Source: Effrenium voratum (taxonomy: Eukaryota; Sar; Dinophyceae; Suessiales; Symbiodiniaceae). From it: a stretch of DNA of 64,000 bases. Position numbers and translations under genes: made by a program. The DNA lies in contig CAUJNA010001446.1 of assembly GCA_963377175.1 (NCBI GenBank), positions 804,422 to 868,421 of the forward strand. The letters are read 5' to 3'. Below are positions 56,601 to 64,000 of the stretch, piece by piece (positions within the stretch are counted from its first letter, which is position 1; every line of letters starts with the position of its first letter). The notes under the pieces were generated by a model. The model was not told the DNA's origin and did no database searches. It worked only from the letters and a program-made list of their open reading frames with translations.

Positions 56601-57827
56601 GAGGTGCACGGCTTCAATTTGAAGCCGCGCTCGTGTCCAAGGATTCACTCCTTGAACTCACCTTAGTTTTGGGTGGCTTTACTGGCAGCATGTTGCGTTG
56701 TGCTTCTGAGAGTTCCCCTTAAACCACCGTGGTTTAATAGGAAGCCAAAGCGACAACCGCCATTGGATCGAAATGTCTGTTTTGACTACACAAGTTGGGG
56801 AAAGAGTCGCAGAGGTCCTTTTCTTAGCCTTGCCCGTGGGCATCATTGGCAATGAGTTTACCGCCTGCTGGCAGAAGCGTGCCCGCGTGCTGCTCATCAC
56901 TCGCGCGCGGCGCCTCGGCGAGCAATTGGGCTGCCCACAGCTCCACTGAACTTGCCATTGGCGCGAGGCAACAGTGAGCCAGACACCCGCAGACCAGATT
57001 GCCGATGAAGTGTCAGAGTGAGCGTAGCTCGAAGCCATGGTGAAGGTTCCGGAAATTCAGGGCATCACTGTTGCGTTTGTGCTCCTGAAATGTGTCCAAC
57101 CAACAGGCCTTACCTTGTGACCTTTTCTTTCAAGACTACGGTTTGCACCAGCTATAGTGCTCCAAATGGCTAAGGCACTATGTTAGTTTCTTATCCCGGC
57201 AATTGGATTTGAATATGCGGCCCAGGTCTTGATGGGCAGAGTTAGTGGCTGGTAACCTGGTAGGATCCAACTTGTTCGGGTTGCGATTCTTTGTGGCCCG
57301 TTCGGCAGCCTGCTGCGAATGCGTGCTTCGGGACGGGTTGCGTAGCTGCCCCCCAAGCAATGTATGGAAGCGAGGGCGTACCCTAGTGACCTTTCCGTGT
57401 TTTTCTCTGTTTTTCCTTGCATGGGGCCAGAATATTTGGAGGAGGGCGGGGGGCATGTTTTTTCCAGTTGGGGTTGGGGACGCTGGGGCAGCTTTCCTGT
57501 TCTCTAATTGCCTGGAGCGTGCAGCTGCATTTTGTTGCATGCCTAATGATGCCTATTTTGTGGCCAAGCTCAGAGGCCAGGCGGAACATGGTTGATGCAA
57601 CGTTGCCGGTCACAACTAAGACGTATTTGCAAGGTTTGTGGTCTTCATGTTCTATGCAGATGCGCTCGTAGCTGATTTTGTTGACGCTGAGGAAATGCTT
57701 GGCAAAATGGGGCTACACTGCCAAAGATGTGAAGATCCTCTTCGATTTTGTGGACGTGAATGGAGATGGCCAACTGGATGTTGTGGAGTTTATGGAGCTT
57801 TTCCACCAGCGCCTGCGGCAGCAATAG
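43067..57827 (+). CDS. Gene 2: Kv-type K+ channel with C-terminal EF-hand (multi-exon)
   Basis: A single-domain six-helix voltage-gated K+ channel. Core exons: pre-S1 (50761-50821), S1-S2 (51423-~51604), S3 (51840-51901), S4 (55049-~55150), S5 (55828-55894), pore with TMTTVGYGD (56246-56388), S6 (56815-~56915) and an EF-hand exon ending in TAG (57825-57827). The S5/pore join is exact in phase (G + CG giving YLADARSSIP). Probable N-terminal exons stretch back to 43.0 kb (43067, 43838, 44274, 46064, 46946, 49951) and encode a long, Ser/Glu-rich and partly helical cytoplasmic region; no T1 tetramerisation domain was recognised. The S6-to-tail sequence (WQKRARVLLITRARR then KWGYTAKDVKILFDF) puts a Ca2+-binding loop right behind the gate, so Ca2+ modulation is likely by inference. 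N-terminal exon membership is less certain than the core. Confidence 0.8.
43838..43890 (+). CDS. Gene 2, candidate N-terminal exon
   Basis: DKADPFVAIEAMAKNPPPS after ccag, with strong C/G third positions. No motif. Confidence 0.4.
44274..44351 (+). CDS. Gene 2, candidate N-terminal helical exon
   Basis: ARLDRISEQVGACLAEVLSW then RKKESLG, amphipathic helix, almost all third positions C or G, between ttgag and a GT donor (gttggg). Similar helices precede S1 in other dinoflagellate channels, but the family match is not diagnostic. Confidence 0.45.
44985..45105 (+). CDS. Possible disordered exon
   Basis: Frame with AQPAPGLQDDDSHLSVPASE, Ser/Pro/Asp-rich, moderate codon bias. A competing frame (LLEEMPNPRRAFRTMIAISL) is also open; neither could be confirmed. 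Confidence 0.2.
46064..46184 (+). CDS. Gene 2, candidate N-terminal exon
   Basis: EGVSEAAYAPKGRCLALSSP then VFGSENATRLKGDVRRNGDP, bounded by cag and a GT donor (gtacca). High C/G third positions; polar and probably disordered. Confidence 0.45.
46946..47113 (+). CDS. Gene 2, candidate disordered exon
   Basis: IREKSDKPSEAREEGYPSEA and EPEPTPRSVRSGRSGRSGSQ: Ser/Glu/Pro-rich with a small RSG repeat. ag before, gtgtgt after, the latter beginning a short (TG)n. Confidence 0.45.
47600..48115. repeat. Degenerate ~45-bp tandem repeat, with inverted first copies
   Basis: Phrase near CACCGGGACCCCCCAGGCGT then GATTTCAAAAGAAA recurs about ten times; the copies grow more regular toward 48080. At 47620-47750 two copies stand in the opposite orientation (ACGCCTGGGGGGTGAG), flanking a (TTTG)/poly-T stretch. 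Confidence 0.85.
48413..48530. repeat. Foldback element, CCCCTATTAATAAA family, copy 3 (reversed)
   Basis: GACCCCATATTAATCAACCC then CAGTTTATTAGTGGGG is the reverse complement, with few changes, of 8650-8695; a second arm (AATAAACACCCCATATAAAC) closes the unit. Confidence 0.7.
48660..49145. repeat. Recurrent AAGTGACC/GGTCACTT phrases
   Basis: Phrases like GGGCACTT, CTAAGTGACC, GGTCACTTA and TAAGTGCGC occur about ten times in both orientations over 480 bp, with a paired CGTGTGAGTGTC..GCACTCACGTG palindrome near 49030-49060. No clean unit length. Confidence 0.5.
49483..49848. repeat. ACACACCC / CCCACA / ACGC microsatellite
   Basis: (AC)n with CCC spacers at regular 10-bp and 8-bp intervals, ending in (CCCACA)n and a short (GCAC)n. 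Frames are artefacts. Confidence 0.95.
49951..50012 (+). CDS. Gene 2, candidate exon before S1
   Basis: DVSDEETQPMMRILYRRPCC plus K, between gtgcag and a GT donor (gttggc). Plausible membrane-proximal N-terminal segment. Confidence 0.5.
50761..50821 (+). CDS. Gene 2 exon: pre-S1
   Basis: SRLDQLWELLDDPNSSRAAW, the (L)WxLLDDPxSSxAA signature directly before S1 in Kv-like channels. A gtgatc donor at 50822 leaves phase 0, matching GTC ATG at 51423. Confidence 0.8.
51423..51604 (+). CDS. Gene 2 exon: S1 and S2
   Basis: VMSCNVWLALRIVIASVVIT (S1), extracellular NFQTTEEITINS loop, then VMESVFDVIFLAEFLCRFLS (S2) with the conserved Glu-x-x-x-Arg (AEFLCRF) of the voltage sensor. Preceded by caag. Confidence 0.85.
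51840..51901 (+). CDS. Gene 2 exon: S3
   Basis: YLLDPINFPDFVSALPFFWR, the P-x-N-x-x-D-F S3 motif with the conserved Asp. Bounded by ggcag and a GC-type donor (gcaagc, 51902). Confidence 0.85.
52001..52599. mobile_element. MITE with 26-bp perfect inverted ends and TA borders
   Basis: Bases 52001-52026 (TACACTCCCTGGAATTAAAC plus six) and 52574-52599 are exact reverse complements. Both ends can be read as TA followed by CACTCCCTGG, which fits a TA target duplication as made by Tc1/mariner-type transposases. The 599-bp body has no long frame and carries several short repeats of its own (ACTTCCATG three times, CCTAACATAGAA twice). It sits in the S3-S4 intron of gene 2. Non-autonomous; the partner transposase is not in this window. 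Confidence 0.85.
52728..54120. repeat. 1.4-kb compound microsatellite
   Basis: In order: (AC)n, (AGACAG)n, (GA)n with GCGG interruptions, (GGGCA)n at 53053-53190, (GA)n with GGGAGA and GTCGGAG units, (AGACAG)n with CCAG units, and (AC)n with AGAC, then GCAT/GCAC. Because every unit is two to six bases, both strands show frames of 380-626 codons; all are artefacts. Confidence 0.95.
55049..55150 (+). CDS. Gene 2 exon: S4 voltage sensor
   Basis: VVLLFLLPLIRLLKLLRYFE then SFHLLIDACKNSAEE. Arg-Lys-Arg at three-residue spacing (IRLLKLLR) is S4 with fewer charges than Shaker; the following SFHLLIDACKNS is the S4-S5 linker. Confidence 0.85.
55828..55894 (+). CDS. Gene 2 exon: S5
   Basis: ALPVLTYVMAVITLFSATAI then YL. 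caag before; GT donor (gtgaag) at 55895. Joins in phase to the pore exon. Confidence 0.85.
56246..56388 (+). CDS. Gene 2 exon: pore loop
   Basis: DARSSIPSMQHSLWLAIVTM then TTVGYGDFFPRSLAGYITVS. TMTTVGYGD is the canonical Kv selectivity filter. ttaag precedes at 56245; a GC-type donor (gctcgg) at 56389 leaves phase 0 for VLFLALPVG at 56815. Confidence 0.9.
56815..56915 (+). CDS. Gene 2 exon: S6 gate
   Basis: VLFLALPVGIIGNEFTACWQ then KRARVLLITRARR. LALPVGIIGNEF contains the PVG hinge typical of eukaryotic Kv-like S6 helices. The basic stretch after it leads into the EF-hand exon. Confidence 0.9.
57671..57827 (+). CDS. Gene 2 terminal exon: EF-hand
   Basis: KCLAKWGYTAKDVKILFDFV then DVNGDGQLDVVEFMELFHQR. 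DVNGDGQLDVVE matches a canonical EF-hand loop (Asp 1, Asn 3, Asp 5, Gln 7, Asp 9, Glu 12). Stop TAG at 57825-57827. The 5' border is either the ag at 57669-57670 or 57690-57691. Confidence 0.85.
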
Positions 57828-58023
57828 CTTGTGGCTGCTTCTGGCTGCAAAGCTTATGGGTGGAGGAACCTTGTCACAAAGCTAGCTTACTTTCCGAGGA
57901 AGTAACGCGGTCACACCGCTTTTGAGGACTGTTGTTTGCCTCACCTTTGTTTTGTCAGCTGAATCTTTAAAGGAGCAGGCGCGTTCAAAATCATTCTGCT
58001 TTTAAAGCTGTTTTTGCTGTTTT

Positions 58024-58046
58024 AACTGCGGCGGCGGCGGCGGCGG

Positions 58047-58107
<61 letters not shown>
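58024..58107. repeat. (GGC)n and (TGC)n triplet repeat
   Basis: Seven GGC units followed by about 20 TGC/CTG units. Open as poly-Gln or poly-Ala on the minus strand, poly-Ala/Leu/Cys on plus, but outside any recognised exon. Confidence 0.95.
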
Positions 58108-58343
58108 ATTGTTACACTTTTGCTGACCAGCCAACACGTTGCCTTTGGATGCCTTCGGTTGGTGAATGGGATGTTGTATTTCGGCTTGGCAAGCTGTTGG
58201 CATTTGTCAAAGACTCGTTCCAATGCTGCTGGCAAGCATTGCTGCATTGATATGCTGCAACCCATGTTTGCTTCCCTCTCATTGGGTGACAGATAAGCTT
58301 TGAGCTGTGGAGAGTGGCCCTCAGTCGGGAGAGTGGCCCTCAG

Positions 58344-58440
58344 GATGAGGATTGGCATCGACATGGCCAGTGCCGTGGACCTTTTCGAACTGCACCACGG
58401 CGGCACCTCACCACCCAGCAAGTATCCGGCCCTTGCTACG
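58344..58440 (+). CDS. Gene 3, candidate exon
   Basis: MRIGIDMASAVDLFELHHGG then TSPPSKYPALAT, high C/G third positions, between ccctcag and a canonical gtgggt donor. May start the next gene after the gene 2 stop. Family not recognised. Confidence 0.45.
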
Positions 58441-59217
58441 GTGGGTGTTCGGACGGTTTGCTGCTGTTGGTTGGTGGGGCAATGCACCTGTGCCATTGGG
58501 GCAGCTATGTGGTTTCTGCAGAAAAGGCTCTAGAGCCTAGACAGCAGTCTTGATCTTGATATTCCCAACCGATGAAGATGCAGGACGCAAAGGGCGTTCG
58601 AGCAGTATGCCCACAAGTTTAGTCTTTTTCTAGGCAAGCAAGTGAGCAACGTGCCCTGCAACCCCTGATCAAGATGTGTTTTGTGTGCGTCCGTTGCAGC
58701 CTTTGGCTGGTTTCGAGTTGTTTGCCAGTCCTTTGCAGACAAACTTGGAAGTTTGCAGGAGGTCCTTTTCTGTTGGGCAAGAGGTCCTGAAGTGCAACCC
58801 CAGCCCACAGGAGTCATATGAAGGGTCCTGCAACAAGCCTCCGGCACATCAACAGAGTGCTTGACACGCTCCAAGCGACATAAAGTCCCTCAGGAAGTTT
58901 GTTGTCATGTGGGTAAGCAGAGATTGCGTGGACAACCTCAGGCTAGATGCACAGTGTTTCCCGACTAGATGGAGCCCCGAAAGCCATTCGCTTTTCGACC
59001 TCAAACTTGTGGGGTTGTGATGTTCGCCTTTTCCCTTCGCCAATCTACCCCTCTTCAACCGATCTCCTCGGAAATGCACAAAAAGGTGCTGGGCTCCGTG
59101 TTTACACTATATATTGGGGATGTTCCGTTAACTTCCAGGTTTTTTTTCGGGATTTTCGTTACACTTCTATATTGGGGATTTTAAACTATATATTGGGTTG
59201 CTTCGGCAAGCTTCTAG

Positions 59218-59326
59218 GGACAGCCCTGCAAACCTGACCGCCTTCGACAGGTTCGACGACGACCAGAGCGGCTCCATCGACTGCCAAGAGTTCTTGCGCC
59301 ACGTGTTCCCGAATGACCCATGGCCA
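59218..59326 (+). CDS. Gene 3 exon: EF-hand
   Basis: DSPANLTAFDRFDDDQSGSI then DCQEFLRHVFPNDPWP. DRFDDDQSGSIDCQEF is an EF-hand with loop acidic residues at 1, 3, 5, 9 and 12. ctag before and a GT donor (gtcgtt, 59327) after. It comes after the gene 2 stop, so it belongs to another Ca2+-binding protein, perhaps another channel or a kinase. Confidence 0.7.
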
Positions 59327-59799
59327 GTCGTTCCCCCCACTCCAAATAGCCACCTGTCCTTTTTCTTTGTTTTTTTTTCTGGGGAGGGGGGAAGGGGCGA
59401 CATAAATAAAAGAGGTATGGCACCGTGGAAAGCATTTGGCTCTGCAAGAGATGCCCTAAACGAAGTGGGTATTTGGAGTAGGGAGCAGCATTCCTCTCTA
59501 GCATGTTTCGTTCATGTTCCTCATTCGGGAAGCATTGCCAGACTGATATCACCTGTGACGCGTGTTGCCCTTTTTATGCTATTTCTCCGGTTCCCTTTTC
59601 ACGTCGCCAAACGTCTTCTTCTCTTTGCGGGGCTGGGTTCCAGGACCGGCCACAGAACGAGCGCAAAACGGAGGCCATTGAAATGTCTCGTGGCCGTGCA
59701 CCTCGGAGTAGCAGCTAGCAAAACTTGCCATCGGTGCGATAGGGAGTTGGAATGTGGTTGAATGAACCAGGGGTTCCCTTTAAAGGAAACCCAAAGAGA

Positions 59800-61370
59800 T
59801 GGTTTACAGGGTCCCCCTTGAAGGAAACCCTCAGTTGGATGGAAAAGTGGCGCCATTGCATTTCTCATCCCTGCTGAGCACCAGCAAGAAACAATTCACC
59901 TCAGTTCAAGGCCGACCTCGGAAAACCAGTTGCTTTTCCCGATGTTTAATCCATGTTCAGGAGCCAAAAGCTTTTCACCCTTTTCTGGGTCCTTTGGGCA
60001 GCGGAAAAGGATGGGCAAGAGGGTCAACTTCACATCCCAAGGTTCCAATGTGTTTTCAAGGATCACTCGGCGACTCATGAACCCCTGTTCTGGTTTCGAA
60101 GACGGTCAGAGACGGGCGTCGGGCAGAAGCTGAAGGGGCAGGCCTGATACGAGTCACCAATGCATTGAGCTATTTCTTATTTAGCAAGCAGACTGCACAT
60201 CGGGTTCCACAAGGTTTTTGTTGGCAAACCTTTTGGCCCATGGAGGCACATGATCTCAAAGGTGATTATCAGTATGCTCTTTTTTTGTTGCAAATTGTTG
60301 ATTTTGCTTTGCATATGTACCTGGATGTTTGCTAATCAGCCTTGCTGCACCTGGCTGCAAGAAAGCCACCAGAGACAGCTTGCACATTTAAGTTCAGCTA
60401 ATACTCCTGGCAAAAGCTGCAAGACACGCGGGCTTTACATGCAGCGCGCTTCCACGCGAGAGGTGTCCTCCCACGGGTCACGTGATGCCTACCCAAATCA
60501 TTTGCGCAAGAGGCACATGCCACCGGAAGAACGTTTGGATGTTTGCGGGCTTTGAGCGGTCCGGCTGTCTGGACAGTAGAGGCCTGTGTTTTGAGCTTCC
60601 ACCAAGTCTCATTGAATTGGATCATGCACGGAGAGGTGTTGCCGCACCTAGCGCTTGCCATGGCCACATGCCAAATGCTACGCTGCTACATCATCAATCC
60701 GACCGGTTGGCATGTAGTGGATGTCCACAGATTTCTTAGTTTGAGTAGAGGTGTGGTAGATGAATCGCCGCTGGTTGCATCCGGGTGCCTTTGAACACAC
60801 CGAGGTAAGCATGGCCTTGCACCGCCTGGAAGAGATCAAGCAGACCGTGCAGTAGCGCGTGACGCCAGAACCTCCCACTCCTTTTCAGTTTAAGAATGTC
60901 AGGCGTTACAGGCAACCGTTGTTCTGCGGTTCTTTGTTCCGTTTGACTAGACAATGGGGACGTCACTTTAGAGAGAGCCAGCCAACACATTGTTGAAAGC
61001 ATAGCCTTCGTGTGAGTTGAGGTCGCAGTCAACAGAAGGAGGCAGGCCACGGAACACTATGCCGGCATTTGAATATGATATGCTGTACACAACAACTTCT
61101 GCAATGCGATTTTTTGAAGGATAACTTTAAGGCTACAAGGACCGAGAACTGGGGACGTATCGATCAGGGGTCAACAATATACCAGTGATCCGTGAAGCAA
61201 GCAGCTCATGAACATTGCGGAAATCACCTCCCAGCTGCGTGTTTGGGTCAACGTGAGAGGCATCCAACTATGAATTTGATTGGGTCCAACATCAGACTGT
61301 GCATTGTACAGGTTTGCAGCAACCCTCTAGCTCCAATCTCATCTAAGATGCATGCACGTGGAGATGATTT
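59800..61370. other. No assignable exon
   Basis: Small inverted motif GGGTTCCCTTTAAAGGAAACCC-type at 59769-59790 with a repeat at 59812-59835; otherwise unique sequence with short open frames in all directions. Confidence 0.4.
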
Positions 61371-61373
61371 CTG

Positions 61374-61500
61374 GTGGAACGTGCTATGGATGTCCCGCGG
61401 AGGGAGCGCAAATGGCAGCCCCCAGAGGACCATCAATACAGCTGGAAGATTTCCAAGCATCGACTTCGGGCCGCGCTTGCCCAAGCCTCATCGCTGAGCC
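61374..61500 (+). CDS. Exon-like ORF, unknown
   Basis: ERAMDVPRRERKWQPPEDHQ then YSWKISKHRLRAALAQASSL. Protein-like and basic, but a second frame across it is equally open. Unidentified. Confidence 0.25.
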
Positions 61501-62059
61501 AAGTGTTCCTGCAGGTGTTCCTGTGGAAAGCTTCTTCTTTTTTGCTAGCTTGTGGTTCGCCCTTAATTGAGTCTTCATTGCTTCGAACTACGGCATGGGG
61601 TGCCATCAAACAATCTTCAAGCCGCCAGACACCCAAAGGGGTAGCGCATGTCGCATGGCACTTGGGGGCGGTAGTGAGCTTGATGAAATGTGAAGCAGAT
61701 TCCTCAGCACCCTTAAGACAACACATGATATATATATATATATGTATACATATGCGTATGGGTGCGTGTGTGTGTGTCAATATTCCCGGTTCTTTCCTTC
61801 TCAGAGTCTCGGTTCTCAGAGTCCGTTTCACGATTTCATGCTTTTGAGCCCGGCGGAACCTATGCGGACTGAGAGGGACTTGTTGGTCAAAGGGCATGCC
61901 TAGCACTGGTGGAAGCGACACTTGGCCAAACCGCCAACCAACGTGTGTTTGGAAATGCTTAGGCCAGCCCAACTCGTTGAACAACTAAACATCAGCCACC
62001 AATTACAAACACAACCGACACTAATTATGGCAGATTGCTGCATCCTTGGCAGTTTACTC

Positions 62060-62145
62060 GACAGTGCAAGTCGAGACACACACACGCACACAAATACAAA
62101 TACAAACGCAAACGCAAGCACACACGCACACAAATAATCAACCAA
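62060..62145. repeat. AC-rich simple repeat
   Basis: ACACAC, ACAAAT and GCAAAC units; a second small (GCAC)n/(AC)n tract is at 62855-62945. Confidence 0.85.
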
Positions 62146-62149
62146 ACAT

Positions 62150-63730
62150 GAGCCAAAGCCAAGTACACAAATCAAGCATCAATGAGTTGCCCTTGGCGCC
62201 GGACCCCATTTGGCCTGAAGCGACGGCCCTGTCGCGACGGGGCTGCTCGTGGCAGCTCATGCGCATGGCAAGCGGAATCCGTGGGGAAAAATGAACGCAC
62301 CATGATGCGGGCCCTTTACCAGAAGATATTGGACTTATTGAGAAACTAGCACGGCCGCCCTAAAAGTGTAGAGATTTTCTTTTACAGGAATGCCCAAGAG
62401 CTGTCAAGGGGAGGACCCTGAGCATTCCGCAAACTGAGTCGAGAAATCATTGCCCGAGCTTGGTTACATGGAAACGTGTTGGAATCAGGGCATGCGTTGG
62501 ATAAATGTTTTGTGCAGACAACATCGGCAATTTCTGTGGATCAAGGTGCTAAGGACATGTTGGTCGCTCAGATGTAACGCCAGCCACCGTTTCTATGTTA
62601 CAGCATTCATTGCTGCCGCTGTGCTTGCAGCCCTGGCGCGACTGGATGGATAAGAGACAATGATCTTGAATCTTTTTAATGGTGGAGTGACCCTGCAATT
62701 GAAGCACGGAGTTTTCGATCTATCAAACAGCAAAGTCCCGGCTTGCTTTCCGGCGACTCGACTGCCCTTGCAGTTCAAACCGGGAGAGCACCGGGCAACC
62801 GCCAAGCACTTTGCCTGTATCGCCACCACAAGGTGCACGAGCACAAGGACTGACCGACACACACACAGACTAGCGACACGCACGCACACACTGGTCCCAC
62901 ACAACGCACGCACGCACGCACGCACGCACACACGAACGCACAAAAACAATGATATACATAGATATACTAAGACATAATATGTATTTGCATATATGGATAG
63001 AGAGATCGAGAGAGCAGTACAGTTCATTCACCAGAGCTCGGTTGTTGTACAGTGACAGGCGAAGGCACTTCGATAGGTGCCGGCAAAATATGCAATTCTC
63101 AGCCGTCGCTCATGCCATGCCAAGCATGTTGCATGGCCGCGTGGCAAACCAATGTTCAAGAACACGTCTTACATGATTGCGACCCCTCGCATGTGTCGCG
63201 CATGGAGCCCGCGCCTTTGCCTAGTGTCAGTGCCGAATCACACCGATTGGCCGACGGAAGCGACTCAATAGCCTCGCATGCTTTGCGAAGCGCTCCAGGC
63301 CTCAAGGGCTTCTTGAGCGTGATATGTTTTGCCCATGGAACGCTGCTAGTTGTCTTGCTGGTTCTCATTAGGGAAGGGAATGGCCCCCTAACCGTCCTTT
63401 GAGATGTCCTTTTAAGGGCTCATCGCTAAAACTCCTGTTGATTCCCTGTTGAGACCAGTTTTGCCTCACCCTGAAAGGTCAGGAGTCTTTGTGCACCTGT
63501 CAGGGAAAAGGCGTGTTGCGCGCTTGGACCAAGTGGCCGACCACAGGCTTCTATACAACGGACAGGGCACGCGCGGCTTACTTTCCTTAGCTACGTAGTT
63601 CGCGCTGGCAGAATGCTTGGGCCAGCTAAAGTCGCCGTGATGGCACTTCTTATGAAGCAGGGTGGAGCTTGCTTCGTCGCGTCATGCAATTCGAATCCAG
63701 CAGCTATTGTTATCTCAAGACTTGGCCGAT
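62150..63730. other. No assignable exon
   Basis: An open stretch at 62190-62335 (PDPIWPEATALSRRGCSWQL) has biased codons but two competing frames. Nothing else supported. Confidence 0.3.
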
Positions 63731-63738
63731 TTCCCAAG

Positions 63739-64000
63739 TCCTAATTTGCGCAAAATGAATCCTATCAAGCTGATGCCCGAGATCGTGAGCCCTGGTGTGG
63801 GCGTGCCTTCCGAGTGGACGGTAGCATCAGACTGGCACCAAGTTGCGAAGGTTCCGATGGACAGCTTGTGCACCAGCCTGATCTCGGCATTTGCCAACCG
63901 TGACGCCAAGGGCAATACGTGCAACAAGAGCAGCAACAACTCCAGCCCTGCCTCCACCTGTGATAGCGACGATGGCTTCACCGGCGGCAGCACGAGTGAC
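63739..64000 (+). CDS. Exon running off the right edge
   Basis: Open to the last base: MNPIKLMPEIVSPGVGVPSE, VASDWHQVAKVPMDSLCTSL, then a Ser/Asn/Asp/Gly-rich stretch (SSNNSSPASTCDSDDGF). C/G-rich third positions and no stop for about 87 codons. An ATG lies at 63755 but the frame is also open before it after cccaag. Partial gene; no family recognised. Confidence 0.55.

Noticed and set aside
58047..58496. Poly-Gln protein on the minus strand
   Set aside because: Only the CTG repeat supports it; the rest of the frame has no domain and overlaps a better-supported plus-strand exon at 58344-58440.

Overview
The window reads as nuclear DNA of a dinoflagellate, most likely a Symbiodiniaceae-type genome. 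This is inferred from several things together: genes broken into many small exons of 60-200 bp in long repeat-filled introns, several introns that only join in frame with GC-AG borders, K+-channel families with the layout seen in dinoflagellates, strong C/G preference at codon third positions inside the exons, and very abundant microsatellites. No bacterial operon structure, rRNA or convincing intact tRNA was seen.

Layout. (1) 0.6-14.6 kb, plus strand: a six-transmembrane K+ channel with C-linker and cyclic-nucleotide-binding domain (CNG/HCN/KCNH/plant-KAT-like), recovered as about 14 exons from S1 to the end of the cNMP domain. (2) 14.6-34.5 kb: no gene can be named; there are isolated exon-like ORFs on both strands and, at 26.66-31.06 kb, a block of at least six different tandem-repeat families side by side. 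(3) 34826-42459: a complete 7.63-kb tyrosine-recombinase retrotransposon (DIRS/PAT/Ngaro-like) bounded by split direct repeats A1 - genes - B1.A2 - spacer - B2. It encodes a tyrosine recombinase, Gag with zinc motif, a C5-methyltransferase-like domain, reverse transcriptase and RNase H, in an order with the recombinase FIRST. Its reading frames are broken in at least eight places although its terminal repeats look identical. (4) 43.0-57.8 kb, plus strand: a second K+ channel, Kv-type with TTVGYGD filter and a C-terminal EF-hand; a TA-flanked MITE with 26-bp perfect inverted ends and a 1.4-kb compound microsatellite sit in its S3-S4 intron. (5) 58.3-64.0 kb, plus strand: exons of at least one further gene, including an EF-hand exon, running off the window end.

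How the parts relate: the two channels are different proteins (one ligand/voltage type with a cNMP domain, one Kv type with Ca2+-binding tail) in the same orientation, with the retrotransposon between them. Almost all low-complexity arrays and foldback elements lie in introns or between genes. Exon borders given with 'about' were placed by homology and frame, not by transcripts.
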